This document shows, one piece after another, positions 25,302 through 35,151 of a stretch of 64,000 nucleotides of DNA. Position numbers and translations under genes: made by a program. Below the pieces are notes generated by a model, which did no database searches, had not been told where the DNA came from, and saw only the letters and a program-made list of their open reading frames with translations. This DNA comes from an uncultured Granulosicoccaceae bacterium (lineage in GTDB: Bacteria > Pseudomonadota > Gammaproteobacteria > CALCKW01), in NCBI GenBank assembly GCA_937965695.1, contig CALCKW010000009.1:1-64000 (forward strand), written 5' to 3'. Within the stretch, counting starts at the first letter, position 1, and every line of letters begins with the position of its first letter.

Positions 25302-27124
25302 GCGTTCAATCCAAGTCGCCCCAAGGTTTCCGCGGTTGGTACACCGTCAGCACCCCATCCTCGCAGCTGATAATATTCCTTCAGCATGTAGTCCAATTCA
25401 CACACTCTACCCTTAGCTGTTCCGCTAGGCGCTGGCGTTTCTAATAAGCGCTTTGGCAAGGTATCGTCAGCCGCCGTTAAACCAGCATTCAGATTAAATT
25501 GGCGCTCCAAATTCCAAGTGCGTTCACCGAGCTCGACTAGACGTTCTGTTGGCCAGTCGCCTTCACAGGCGGCATCAACTTGTGCCGCGTAGTCATCCAT
25601 ACCCCAAGCACCAGCTGTAAATATGCAAAGACCGGTTGAGTCGATCGCCGCAATTTCGTCTTGAGAATTTTTACAGGGTTCCGCTTTTCCGTTGCCGGAT
25701 TGATCTTTCATGTCGGGAGAAAAAACATCGTGCTTGAGATGACAAGCTCCACGATTTGAAGTGGCATAACCAAGCCCCATACCTTGCAAAGCCCGAGAGT
25801 CATAGCCCGCGAACTCTTGCCCTTTGACACCCATAAACAGATCGGGGTGACCGTATTTTTCGCAAAGTAACTTGCTGCCAAGGCCTAAATCCACACCAAA
25901 GCCTTGCTGCGCCCCCGTCACCTCAGCCGCCTGTACCAGCGCTTCGGCATTGCCAAATCTAAGGTCTATCCCGCCTGTGTCCTCTAGGGTTATAGCGCCA
26001 AGTTCAAACATTTCCATCGCAGCCGCAACAGTGACCCCGAAGGAAATTGGGTCAATGCTGTGTTCATTGGTCAAAAAGCCCACGTAAGTACAGGCGTCGA
26101 TATCGTCAACCCCCACAACAGGGCCAAGTGCAAATGCCGTCTCGTACTCTAGGCCACCAGACGCGTGCCAATACTGCGGCTTGTCCGCCACAGAGAAGTG
26201 CTTGGGATCAATATGCGCGACGCGGCCACATCCGATTGAGCAGCCAAAGCATGCTTTGTTGTTAATCAGGTTGGTGTGACCATTTTCGTTTTTCGCACGC
26301 ATCGCTGTGGGGTTTATCTTCTCAGAACCTGCGAACTGCACTTCTTGGAAATTACGTGTCGGGAGACCACCAAAAGCGTGCATGGTATCGATCATTGCGT
26401 TGGTGCCATCTCTCGTCATGCCCTGACGACCACGATCATCAGCCAGTTTTTTCATGGTTTCTTTGACGACCGCCATAAAACGTTTAGGGTCGTCTGCAGT
26501 GACGCCAACGGTGCCACGCACAGCGATAGCTTTGACGTTTTTAGAACCCATAACGGCGCCCACACCCGAGCGACCAGCGGCGCGGTGTAAGTCGTTGACA
26601 ATACAGGCGTACCGCACACCTTGTTCACCGGGAACGCCTACCGAAGCAACTTTAGTCTGTGGATCGCCCAGGCGTTCTTTCAGTGTTTCTTCGGTGTGCC
26701 AGACGGTTGTACCCCACAAGTCCTCTGCCGACTCCAAGCTCACCGCGTCATCGACAATGTTCAGATAGACAGGAGAAGGTGATTGCCCCTCGAGTATCAA
26801 CAAGTCATAGCCGGCATTCTTTAGCTCGGCACCAAACTTACCACCAGAGTTAGAGCAAGCAATCGCCCCGGTCAGCGGACCTTTACACAAAACCGAGTAG
26901 CGCCCACTGGTCGAACTCATGGTTCCGGTTAGTGGCCCTGTAGCAAAAATCAGCACATTATCTGGACCGAGTGCATCCGCTTTAGGGTCCATCATTTCAC
27001 TGAGGTATTTAGTACCCAAGCCACGGCTACCCATATAGGCATTTGCCCACTCCATATTGAGTGGTTCGTGATGGATTTCTCCGCGCGTCAGGTTGATGCG
27101 CAATACTTTGCGTTGCCAAGCCAT
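25298..27124 (-). CDS. Aldehyde:ferredoxin oxidoreductase (tungsten-dependent AOR family), catalytic subunit
   Basis: 608 residues, starting MAWQRKVLRINLTRGEI at an ATG with a GGGAG site. The AOR N-terminal domain (TGPLTGTMSSTSGRYSVLCK) binds the tungstopterin. The [4Fe-4S] ligands are visible as CFGCSIGC (around residue 300) and a later cysteine in DSTGLCIF. Enzymes of this family oxidise aldehydes to acids, or reduce acids, with ferredoxin. The context is a four-cluster ferredoxin upstream and a MoaD-like gene overlapping downstream, as in bacterial AOR loci. No FAD/NADH subunit gene follows. The exact substrate is open, and the open frame's 45 upstream codons are not part of the gene. Confidence 0.93.
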   Translation of the reverse strand: MAWQRKVLRINLTRGEIHHEPLNMEWANAYMGSRGLGTKYLSEMMDPKADALGPDNVLIFATGPLTGTMSSTSGRYSVLCKGPLTGAIACSNSGGKFGAELKNAGYDLLILEGQSPSPVYLNIVDDAVSLESAEDLWGTTVWHTEETLKERLGDPQTKVASVGVPGEQGVRYACIVNDLHRAAGRSGVGAVMGSKNVKAIAVRGTVGVTADDPKRFMAVVKETMKKLADDRGRQGMTRDGTNAMIDTMHAFGGLPTRNFQEVQFAGSEKINPTAMRAKNENGHTNLINNKACFGCSIGCGRVAHIDPKHFSVADKPQYWHASGGLEYETAFALGPVVGVDDIDACTYVGFLTNEHSIDPISFGVTVAAAMEMFELGAITLEDTGGIDLRFGNAEALVQAAEVTGAQQGFGVDLGLGSKLLCEKYGHPDLFMGVKGQEFAGYDSRALQGMGLGYATSNRGACHLKHDVFSPDMKDQSGNGKAEPCKNSQDEIAAIDSTGLCIFTAGAWGMDDYAAQVDAACEGDWPTERLVELGERTWNLERQFNLNAGLTAADDTLPKRLLETPAPSGTAKGRVCELDYMLKEYYQLRGWGADGVPTAETLGRLGLNA

Positions 27125-27138
27125 GGTATATCTCCCTG

Positions 27139-27543
27139 TTATGCGTAGACGATTGCGTCGGTGGGACAAGCGCTCGCACAGGCGGGATCGCCGCTGCACA
27201 GATCGCACTTGACCACTTTGCCGGTCGCCGAGCGGTAATTGATGGTGCCGTAGGGGCAAGCGATGGTGCAGACTTTACAGCCCACACAAGTCGCGTCATC
27301 CACGACTTTTGCACCTGTATCTTGGTTAATCGAAATAGCATTGGTGGGACACGCTTTTAAACACCAAGCTTCTTCACACTGCGTGCAAGTGTAAGGAATG
27401 CTACGTCGACCATGCTCAAATTCGAACACTTTGATTCGCGAAAGCGCGGGATTAAATACTCCCTCGTGGTGGTTGGAACAGGCGAGTTCGCACTGCAGAC
27501 AACTGGTACATTTAGCTGGATCTATTTGCAGGCCCTTAGCCAT
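27139..27543 (-). CDS. Polyferredoxin-type electron transfer subunit of AOR
   Basis: A 134-residue protein with four cysteine clusters typical of HycB/DmsB-type ferredoxins: CTSCLQCELAC, CTQCEEAWCLKAC, CVGCKVCTIAC and CDLCSGDPACASAC. This predicts about four [4Fe-4S] clusters. It would pass electrons between AOR and a carrier. It lies 14 bases upstream of the AOR gene and starts the operon. The 223-base gap before it contains a perfect TATAAT (minus strand, 27701-27706) without a clear -35 and a 12-base palindrome AACTCTAGAGTT at 27681-27692. Confidence 0.92.
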   Translation of the reverse strand: MAKGLQIDPAKCTSCLQCELACSNHHEGVFNPALSRIKVFEFEHGRRSIPYTCTQCEEAWCLKACPTNAISINQDTGAKVVDDATCVGCKVCTIACPYGTINYRSATGKVVKCDLCSGDPACASACPTDAIVYA

Positions 27544-27766
27544 AGGGTGTTCCTCAAAGTGATAAACGTAGTGAGCTCATAATTGAAGGGGTAACAGTAA
27601 TGTGGTTGCTACTTCACCGACTTAGCGCTTTATAAATAAAAATGAAAAGCCCTGAAATACTTATCGGTACCCTTTTAATCAACTCTAGAGTTTGTCGTCA
27701 ATTATAACTCATGGCACAGACTTTTGGTGCAGTATTAAGCCGAGAATTACAGTGAGCTGAACGCAT

Positions 27767-28714
27767 TCAGAAGCCAAAATCTAACTCTTCTACTGCCTGT
27801 TTTAACACACGGTGTTTTTCCAATAGATTGCGCGCTAGAAAACCTCGCCAACCTTGCACACCCCCTGAGTGTAACAGGTGTACCCGTTCACCTTGCTGAG
27901 CGAGCGCGACAGCTATTTGCCAAGCTTTTCCGTTATAAAGTGGGTCAAGCAATAATCCTTCATCTTCCAATATACGCTGCGATCGATCGAGTTGTTTTTC
28001 ATCAACCTGACCATACCCCCGCCCACTGGCATCAACCACACGAAAGCCTGTGTTGTTAATTGAGCCTAAGTATTTTAAACGAGCCGCTAGATCTGGATCT
28101 TGTACAACTAATGCTGCCACAAGCTTCACATGATTTTTGAGAGCGACTGCCAGGCCTCTAACGGTCGCACCGGTTCCAGAAGCCACAACAAGCGTTTCTC
28201 CACACGGAATTGATTTTTTTAAGACGCTTGCCAATTTAGCCATGCCCAAACGACCATAGGCGTCGTCAGCTCCTTCAGGGATGATCCAAGCATCGGAATA
28301 CTTGTGCCGTAATTGCTTTAGATATTCTCGTTCATGCCTGCAGGCATAGTCGTCTTTACTCACACGGACAATATTCATTCCGCTTCTTTCAGCATCGATC
28401 AACATTCGGTTATTAGGATCGACGTGCAGGCCTCGAACTATTGCGGTAGAACTCAACTGATGTTGCGCCGAATAGTGCGCCAACGCGTGTATGTGGTTAG
28501 ACCACGCACCGCCAAAACTGAGTATGTGTTTTTTGTTAGCCCGCTCAGCCGCGCGAAAGTGGCCAACTAACTTATAAGCCTTGTTACCACAAGCAACCGG
28601 GCAACATTGATCGAGACGGTGGACACTGAGATCGACTTTCGACGCTCCTAGACCACAAAGCACTTCCACCTGTGGCCGTTTTGCAAGCACTGAAGCAAGA
28701 AATTGCTCGGCCAT
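27767..28714 (-). CDS. PLP-dependent ACC deaminase / D-cysteine desulfhydrase family protein
   Basis: A 315-residue fold-type II PLP enzyme. The Schiff-base lysine is in GNKAYKL (about residue 45), followed by SFGGAWSNHIHALA, and a glycine-rich phosphate loop VASGTGATVRG. The family converts D-cysteine to pyruvate, H2S and ammonia, or cleaves ACC. True ACC deaminases are a minority of it, so desulfhydrase or an unknown beta-elimination is more likely. It is leftward like its neighbours but is separated from the EPS operon by 24 bases and from the AOR operon by 223. Confidence 0.85.
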   Translation of the reverse strand: MAEQFLASVLAKRPQVEVLCGLGASKVDLSVHRLDQCCPVACGNKAYKLVGHFRAAERANKKHILSFGGAWSNHIHALAHYSAQHQLSSTAIVRGLHVDPNNRMLIDAERSGMNIVRVSKDDYACRHEREYLKQLRHKYSDAWIIPEGADDAYGRLGMAKLASVLKKSIPCGETLVVASGTGATVRGLAVALKNHVKLVAALVVQDPDLAARLKYLGSINNTGFRVVDASGRGYGQVDEKQLDRSQRILEDEGLLLDPLYNGKAWQIAVALAQQGERVHLLHSGGVQGWRGFLARNLLEKHRVLKQAVEELDFGF

Positions 28715-28738
28715 AAACGTCTGATTCTCCTTAACTGG

Positions 28739-30574
28739 CTAACTATCCTGGGATCGTCCGATACGCGGAACAGGCTTTTCCACTTCAACCAACTCGACTT
28801 CTAACGCTTCTTCTTCGATTTCATTGATATTTCGGATCGTCACAGCTTTTCCCAGACCTTTTTTCCGCGCAACGGCAGACTGGGTGGACGCGAGTTCGAG
28901 TTCTTTCACATCAGCGGCACCTAGCCGAGTAGATGTTTTGGTATTTTTATAAGGCACGTAGAGCATTTGCACAATAACGACCATGGCGTAAAAATAGCCG
29001 ACAAAACTCATGCCTACCATTCGAGAGCCAAAAACATTGATGAGCCCAAGGCAGGGAACAATGGCAAACATACTCGCACCGATAACACGTTCGAACCCAT
29101 CGTGCGATCGTTTGAATATCATCAGACCCATCCAAACCAGATGCGCCATCAATCCAAGATACAATAGCAGTGTTGGGATTCCCATTTGAGAGGAAATATA
29201 AAAGTACATACTATGTGGATCCGACTCTTCCACAGGAATTCGCGTGTACTGTGCTTTTAGAAATGGAAATGCTTTAAAACCTTTGCCAGTGATTGGATTT
29301 TCGAGAGTCATATCGATTGCTGCATCCCACATGACAAATCGATGCTCGCTGCTCTTATCCAATCTTTCGACTTTGGAGTCACGGCTGGTTTGATTAATTC
29401 TATCTAGAACAGAGTTGGGCAATACTTGAGGAAACAAGGCCACAAGAATAAGCGCACAAAACCCCCAGCCAAACATAAATGCCTTACCGCGCATCCACAC
29501 GACAAAAAAACCACCTATTGCAAAAGCAACATAGGCTCCGCGAGAAAAGGTGGTTATCAAAATCTTGAGAGTTATTAAAAAATAGGGAGTTAACAGCCAT
29601 GCTTTCATTTTTCCCATGTTAAATATAAACAAGGCTATAAATGGAATGAACGTATAGGCTATAAACCCACCGAGGTCATTAGGCTGCTCGAATACGCCAC
29701 CTAATCGTTGCTTTTCAATTGAGTTGAGCCCCACTTTGTCTATCGCTTCGCTCACGCCATGCATAACAACGATTATCGTACCAAACATGATATAGATCAT
29801 GGCTCGTTTGGCTTGCCCGCGGTTGCTGACTAAACTATATACCGCAAGATAAAAACCAAACTGAGAAAGCCACCCGGTGTACTGGCTTAATTCTTCGCTA
29901 AGCGTATAACTCAGTGCACCGGGTGTGCGAAGCAGAGTCAAAATTGACAACGAACTAAACAAAAACCAAGCGACGGTGAGGTTAAAGCCAGGCCTGTACT
30001 TAAACGCAGACTCCCGCCGACGACTTGCAGCCGTAATACCGCTAAAAAGACACAATAGTATAAATATATTTGTGCCATTTACCAAAGGGGCTAATGAAAT
30101 AGCGTAGAGGTGGGCAAACGGTATATAGATGATCATCAGGGCAAGCAGAATTTCCGGATCTTTTTGAGCGCGGATCATTGCTGCCACACCAATGATTGCA
30201 GCTATTCCATAGAGAGCAACTCTCGGCAATTTGACCCCGAGCACAATAATCACAATCGCAAAGAGCGCTGGCAGAATAAGAAACTTTCCGATCGACGCGA
30301 CCTTGTCCCAGTCAATGTCGTTTTCAGTGTCTATTTCTACTTCACCCTGCCTTTCAGATTTGTGCTTGATACCAGAACCTAGGCCGTAGGTCGTCTCTAT
30401 ATTCGCGGAGCGCAACACGCCCTTCGCTCTCGTCTCGGTAACCGCTTGAGGTAATGGGGCCTCTGCAGCAGGGCTTCCAATTTGAGCACTGCCCCCTCTC
30501 GCTTGAGCGCCCAGTGGTTTACCCGATTCAATTACTCGACCTATTTTAGGACGCAAACCGTCGGTAGAGCGCAT
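28739..30574 (-). CDS. O-antigen ligase/polymerase family membrane protein (EPS locus)
   Basis: A 611-residue protein. Residues 1-90 and about 545-611 are hydrophilic cytosolic tails of unknown role. Between them lie about twelve membrane helices. A large loop has the Wzy_C/WaaL pattern (HRFVMWDAAIDMTLENPITGKGF, then DPHSMYFYISSQMG) with the conserved histidine. Such proteins polymerise or transfer polysaccharide in the periplasm. The start overlaps the deacetylase gene by 29 bases, so it is the last gene of the EPS operon. The tails are longer than usual. Confidence 0.85.
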   Translation of the reverse strand: MRSTDGLRPKIGRVIESGKPLGAQARGGSAQIGSPAAEAPLPQAVTETRAKGVLRSANIETTYGLGSGIKHKSERQGEVEIDTENDIDWDKVASIGKFLILPALFAIVIIVLGVKLPRVALYGIAAIIGVAAMIRAQKDPEILLALMIIYIPFAHLYAISLAPLVNGTNIFILLCLFSGITAASRRRESAFKYRPGFNLTVAWFLFSSLSILTLLRTPGALSYTLSEELSQYTGWLSQFGFYLAVYSLVSNRGQAKRAMIYIMFGTIIVVMHGVSEAIDKVGLNSIEKQRLGGVFEQPNDLGGFIAYTFIPFIALFIFNMGKMKAWLLTPYFLITLKILITTFSRGAYVAFAIGGFFVVWMRGKAFMFGWGFCALILVALFPQVLPNSVLDRINQTSRDSKVERLDKSSEHRFVMWDAAIDMTLENPITGKGFKAFPFLKAQYTRIPVEESDPHSMYFYISSQMGIPTLLLYLGLMAHLVWMGLMIFKRSHDGFERVIGASMFAIVPCLGLINVFGSRMVGMSFVGYFYAMVVIVQMLYVPYKNTKTSTRLGAADVKELELASTQSAVARKKGLGKAVTIRNINEIEEEALEVELVEVEKPVPRIGRSQDS

Positions 30575-31334
30575 CGTAATTTCCGTTTCCTATCACGCGT
30601 TTTAGCGTTGTTTTTGCGAAGCTGACCGCACGAGTGCGACGAAACTGCTTTGAGTTAGGGTCAATCAGTGCCAGCAAATCAGCGCTGCTGTGCTGTTGAC
30701 GCACGGGAATTCGCTGAACGAGATGGAACGATTCTTCACTATTTAAAGTGTGTAAGCCAAATGTTGAATCATGTACCCAACGATAACCAAGCCTTTTAGC
30801 TATCTCTAGCTCTCGATCCCCGTAACGACCACCGGGGAAAGATACACAATTAACCGGCTGAGCGAGCACTTCTTGCAACCAATTCAAAGACTCTTCTAGT
30901 TCACCGCGCGACTCTTCATCGGACAAGTCAGCCATGAATTTATGACTAACACCATGCGTTCCAAGAATCATGCCTGCATCCAACATGTGACGAAGTTCAT
31001 CATCATTGCAATAGTCATTGCGTAGCCGGCAGAAATCGGAGGTAACAAAAAATAGCCCACTAAGCCCTAAACTTGCCAACAGTGGAGTCACTTGAATCGC
31101 ATTGCTGCGATGTCCGTCATCAAACGTTAACAGCAAAGGTTTGACGATGGATTCAAGGCCTTGCTCGACCTGAGTTTGCGAGACGATTGTGTAGCCTGCC
31201 CGCTGTATTGAATGCAATTGGTCTGTAAAGGTATCAAGAGCAACCGCATATGGCCGGTCAGCTGCATCTATTGCATTCAGTTCTACGTCATTCGCGTAGG
31301 TCGCGTGGTACATCAGCACTGTCAATTTAGCCAT
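30546..31334 (-). CDS. Polysaccharide deacetylase
   Basis: 262 residues from an ATG with GGAAG eight bases upstream. It has the NodB-type core: LLTFDDGHRSN (catalytic Asp and first metal Asp), GTHGVSHKFM (metal-binding histidines) and SFPGGRYGDRE. These enzymes remove N- or O-acetyl groups from polysaccharides. No signal peptide is visible, so it may act in the cytoplasm on lipid-linked intermediates. It follows a GT2 gene with a two-base gap and overlaps the ligase gene. Confidence 0.92.
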   Translation of the reverse strand: MAKLTVLMYHATYANDVELNAIDAADRPYAVALDTFTDQLHSIQRAGYTIVSQTQVEQGLESIVKPLLLTFDDGHRSNAIQVTPLLASLGLSGLFFVTSDFCRLRNDYCNDDELRHMLDAGMILGTHGVSHKFMADLSDEESRGELEESLNWLQEVLAQPVNCVSFPGGRYGDRELEIAKRLGYRWVHDSTFGLHTLNSEESFHLVQRIPVRQQHSSADLLALIDPNSKQFRRTRAVSFAKTTLKRVIGNGNYDALYRRFAS

Positions 31335-31336
31335 GT

Positions 31337-32464
31337 CTAAGACTTCCAACGGGCACTGACATCACCCGCGTAAAAACGAAAGGCAGCCAGCCAAGCAGCA
31401 TAATTTAGTTGTACAAATGTATGCGCAAAGCTCGCTAATTTGTTTCTCTTGAATATTTCTAGATGCGCTGCAGCAAAAGCCAAGGTATAGAAAGCCACTT
31501 GCCCGATAAATACCAATGTCCACCAGACGCCACCGGCAAGCAGCGATGCGGGCAGTAATATGATCAATGCCCAGGGCACGAGCAGACGAAACACTTTGTG
31601 TGAAAGAAACTGCCACCAGATCGCATTTCGCTTTGGATTAAACAACCAGGGGTGATGAGAAAATGACTGAAAATTCCCAGTTAGCGTGCGTAGTTTTCGT
31701 TTAAATTCATCGTCGATACTACTCTGACTGGAATCAAACACCTGAGCCGAAGGCTCAAAGATAACTCGCTTACCCGCCTCTAGAACATTCACAGGCGTAT
31801 CAAAATCATCCAGAATAGCGTCTTTGTGCAGCGGTTTGAAATATACACTGCGAATAGCATAAAGAGCGCCAGTGGCTCCCGCTGTCGAATATAATTTACT
31901 CTCCATCTCCCGTAGTGATTTCTCGTAGCGCCAATACAGCCCCATATTGACTTGCTCTGGGTTGTCTTCATCAACAATCATCAATTCACCACTAACTGCT
32001 CCTACAGAGGGATCATCAAAGTGAGCTACTAGCGATTTTAATGTGTTTGCACTAACGCGCTGGCGAGCATCCATGTAAACACAAAACTCACTGTTTACCT
32101 GTTCCATTGCCAAGTTGAGTGCGACAGGCTTTCCCGAGTTTTCCTCCAACTGCAAAATTTCTAGCCAAGGGAGATCCAAACTCTCGGCTCTCGATACAGT
32201 ATCGTCATCGCTGCCATCGTCTACCAGCAGCACACGCCATTGCTTTTCTGGATAATCCAGCTCACTAAGACTTCTGAGCTTTGCCTCTATAGTATTAGCC
32301 TCGTTGAAAGCAGAGATAACAATGGTGACATCTGGCCATAAATTGCGCTCTAGATCAGGCGCAGGTGCGCGCACACCCCGGCTTCGGATCCACAACCAGA
32401 TCGGGAATAAAAAATAGGTATAAAGCACAAATATGAGTGCGCTCCACGCGACTAAACTGCTCAT
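31337..32464 (-). CDS. Membrane-bound glycosyltransferase family 2
   Basis: A 375-residue GT2 protein. An N-terminal helix precedes the GT-A domain: VTIVISAFNEANTIEAKL, LLVDDGSDDDTV, then VYMDARQRVSANTLKSLV, where DAR stands at the usual DxD place. About three C-terminal membrane helices follow (about 275-350). It adds a sugar from a nucleotide donor to the growing repeat unit at the inner membrane. It is one base from the flippase gene upstream. Confidence 0.92.
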   Translation of the reverse strand: MSSLVAWSALIFVLYTYFLFPIWLWIRSRGVRAPAPDLERNLWPDVTIVISAFNEANTIEAKLRSLSELDYPEKQWRVLLVDDGSDDDTVSRAESLDLPWLEILQLEENSGKPVALNLAMEQVNSEFCVYMDARQRVSANTLKSLVAHFDDPSVGAVSGELMIVDEDNPEQVNMGLYWRYEKSLREMESKLYSTAGATGALYAIRSVYFKPLHKDAILDDFDTPVNVLEAGKRVIFEPSAQVFDSSQSSIDDEFKRKLRTLTGNFQSFSHHPWLFNPKRNAIWWQFLSHKVFRLLVPWALIILLPASLLAGGVWWTLVFIGQVAFYTLAFAAAHLEIFKRNKLASFAHTFVQLNYAAWLAAFRFYAGDVSARWKS

Positions 32465-32465
32465 T

Positions 32466-33938
32466 CTAAATACCCTTTAATCGCAGTTGCAATATGCTAG
32501 TTCCTTGGCCCAAAAGAAGTCGGAACTCCGATGAGATCGCAGCTAAACAGGTGATGTACACAGAGCAAGCAACAACAAATTTAACAGCCAAAGAAAGCGT
32601 GGCGAACTGTATGTCTATCTGAGCGGGTAGCGCCCATGCAAGCACCCCGCAGAACAATGCCTTAGCGACACTTTGCCAGTGCACTAAGATGGGCAATAAA
32701 CCTGAGGCATCTCGATACAAACCAATTGAGCGCACAACATAGCAAACGAAAGTCGCAACAGCTGCAGCAACAACACCATATTTAGGTACAGTGAGAATAT
32801 TGAGTAAAATATTGAGCACAAATGCAATCAGTGTCCATTTAACCAACATGATCGGTTTCTTATAAATGTAACAACCTGCAGCAAACAGATGAGTTCCTCC
32901 TCCCACCAATAAGGCTGCAACCACCCACGGCACAATTGATTGCCCTGCCAAGTAGCGCTCTCCCGCTAATATTGTTAACAACTCGGGGGCTACCGCACAA
33001 AAGGCCGCGGCAATTCCGACACCTATAAGGACAAAACAACGCAACGCAGACGTGACAAATTCGATGGTGGCCGCTTCACCTTTTTGCTCGTATATACGAA
33101 CGTAGTGTGGAATCATCGCCGCTTGCAAAGCCACAATCAGAACCCACTCTAGGTACATACTCATGTTGTAAGCAGCGGCGTAAAAGCCGAGTGATTCAGC
33201 GCCCAGATACGCCTCTATAACGTATCGATCGCCGACTTCAAGCAAAAGTCCCGCTATCTCCCCTGCCATACTGGGTAAGCCAAACATAATAAGCGGCGTC
33301 AGTGTTACTATTTGCAGCTTCGGCACCATGCCTTTTAAAAACGGCCACGCGCTGTGCAGAACGATTGCAAAAAGAGCCAATTCAGCAATGATAGACACAG
33401 TCACCACATTCGTGGCTTGTAACCCTATTGTTGTTAAACAAGCGACAATCAAAGCAAGGCGCACCAACTTTTCAACTACCGATGCCGTGGCATTAATTCC
33501 ACTGTCCTCGTTCGCCTTTAACAAGTTTTGCAACCCGCTAGACAACATTTTTATAGGGACTAATAAAGTCGCGGCAAGAAACAGTGTAGTTGCGCCAGCA
33601 CTACCTGAAATAGTTGGCACGATGAACGTGCTGTAGCCAAGCCAGATGAAGGTAAACAGGAAAGCCATTAACAACAAAGCGGCGCTTATTGTTGCCAGCA
33701 TGGCTTTGAGTTGATCTGGACCACTCTCTTGCTCTGCAGCGAAAAACCGAACCAGTGAATGCTGCAATCCCAGTTTTCCAACCGCGACAAAAACCGTTGC
33801 AGTAGACATAACCAAACCCAACAAACCGTAGTCAGCGACACTGAGCGAGCGCGCTAATAATGGGAAAGTCGCCAGACCGAGAAGTGAGCCAATCAGACCC
33901 GCGGAAGCATAATTGCGAAAATGTCTAACGACAGACAT
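32466..33938 (-). CDS. Polysaccharide flippase (Wzx/MATE-like superfamily)
   Basis: A 490-residue protein with twelve to fourteen predicted membrane helices and the N-terminal pattern SLLGLATFPLLARSLSVADYGLLG of polysaccharide exporters. It would flip lipid-linked repeat units across the inner membrane. It lies between GT4 (gap 2) and GT2 (gap 1), deep inside the EPS operon, which supports the role over drug export. Confidence 0.9.
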   Translation of the reverse strand: MSVVRHFRNYASAGLIGSLLGLATFPLLARSLSVADYGLLGLVMSTATVFVAVGKLGLQHSLVRFFAAEQESGPDQLKAMLATISAALLLMAFLFTFIWLGYSTFIVPTISGSAGATTLFLAATLLVPIKMLSSGLQNLLKANEDSGINATASVVEKLVRLALIVACLTTIGLQATNVVTVSIIAELALFAIVLHSAWPFLKGMVPKLQIVTLTPLIMFGLPSMAGEIAGLLLEVGDRYVIEAYLGAESLGFYAAAYNMSMYLEWVLIVALQAAMIPHYVRIYEQKGEAATIEFVTSALRCFVLIGVGIAAAFCAVAPELLTILAGERYLAGQSIVPWVVAALLVGGGTHLFAAGCYIYKKPIMLVKWTLIAFVLNILLNILTVPKYGVVAAAVATFVCYVVRSIGLYRDASGLLPILVHWQSVAKALFCGVLAWALPAQIDIQFATLSLAVKFVVACSVYITCLAAISSEFRLLLGQGTSILQLRLKGI

Positions 33939-33940
33939 GT

Positions 33941-35107
33941 TTATAGAGACTCTGCTAAGAGAGGTTTTGCTACTTCGATGTTGTACTCGCCGCGATAAAC
34001 GGTTTCTAAAGTGTCAACAACTGAGTTTAATTCACACAACTGATCTACTCTTGCACGAGCCGCCAAACCCAGTCGCCGGCACAACTCTCGGTCTTGTATC
34101 AATGCTGTCATATGTTTGACCAGTGTCTCTATGTCGTCAACATCGATGAGGTAACCTGATTCGCCTTGAACGACCAGGTCTTCGTTTCCACTTATACGCG
34201 TGAGAACGGGAGCGAGGCCACTGCACATCGCTTCTATCACTGAATTTGACAAGCCTTCATAACGGGAAACTTGGACATACGCATGTGCTTGGCTCAAAAA
34301 CAATGGAACATCAGCTATTCGACCGTGAAAGTTAACTTTATCGGAAACGCCAAGGGACTTAGCTAGTTGAATGAGATTTTTTTCTTCGTCACCATCACCA
34401 GCTATATTCAATTTGAAATTTAAGTTACCACTCTCTTTGAGCCTAGCAGCGGCTTGAATCAAAACAGGTAGCGCTTTGACAGGCTCGAGCCGTCCGCAAA
34501 ATGCAAACACAGTTTCATTCGTTTCTTGCTCAAGGTGCAAGGCTGGGCTTAATTCAAAGCGCGCGGTATCCAGTCCATTCGCCAAGGTGATCACCTGGTC
34601 TTCGCGCGCGCCAGCAGCTAAAATTTGCGCTTTGCTAAAACTGCTTAGCGACTGAAAGTAGTCTAAACGCATGAGTAGCTTACGAACCCACCGGTTGTAG
34701 AAAGCGCCTTGTCTAAAATCCAAAACGCCGCCTTCAAATTCAGTGGCACCCGACACCTTTGCGAGCGCTGGCCTTCCTAACCATGGCCGGAGTAACCCAA
34801 CCACAGAGGCCATCTTGTGTACCATATGAATATGATACGCATCATATTCACGACCATGCCTAATCATGAAAATCGCAAAGCTTATGGTATAAAAGAGATT
34901 AGAAAGTTTCGGTATTCGAATGTACGCAATTCGCTTAACGGGAATGTCTTCCCAGGTGTCATTCAAGGGTAGGTCTGGCTCGAGATGAGGTGCGACCACC
35001 AGAACCTGGTGGCCGCGCTGAATCAAAGTTTTCGCTAAAAGTGTCGCTTGGATCTCAGCGCCACCTATTCCAGGGTAATAACCATCCACCAGAAACAATA
35101 TTCGCAT
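33941..35107 (-). CDS. Glycosyltransferase family 4
   Basis: 388 residues from MRILFLVDGYYPGIGGAEIQ, the standard GT4 start with the glycine-rich acceptor loop. The C-terminal half has FAFCGRLEPVKALPVLIQA and SRYEGLSNSVIEAMCSGLAP, the EX7E donor-binding motif. The frame extends 13 codons further to a TTG, but I chose the ATG at 35107 by homology. It makes one glycosidic link of the EPS repeat. Confidence 0.94.
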   Translation of the reverse strand: MRILFLVDGYYPGIGGAEIQATLLAKTLIQRGHQVLVVAPHLEPDLPLNDTWEDIPVKRIAYIRIPKLSNLFYTISFAIFMIRHGREYDAYHIHMVHKMASVVGLLRPWLGRPALAKVSGATEFEGGVLDFRQGAFYNRWVRKLLMRLDYFQSLSSFSKAQILAAGAREDQVITLANGLDTARFELSPALHLEQETNETVFAFCGRLEPVKALPVLIQAAARLKESGNLNFKLNIAGDGDEEKNLIQLAKSLGVSDKVNFHGRIADVPLFLSQAHAYVQVSRYEGLSNSVIEAMCSGLAPVLTRISGNEDLVVQGESGYLIDVDDIETLVKHMTALIQDRELCRRLGLAARARVDQLCELNSVVDTLETVYRGEYNIEVAKPLLAESL

Positions 35108-35151
35108 CTTTTCATCCAACGGAACACGCAATACCGGTGCTCTCAATAATG

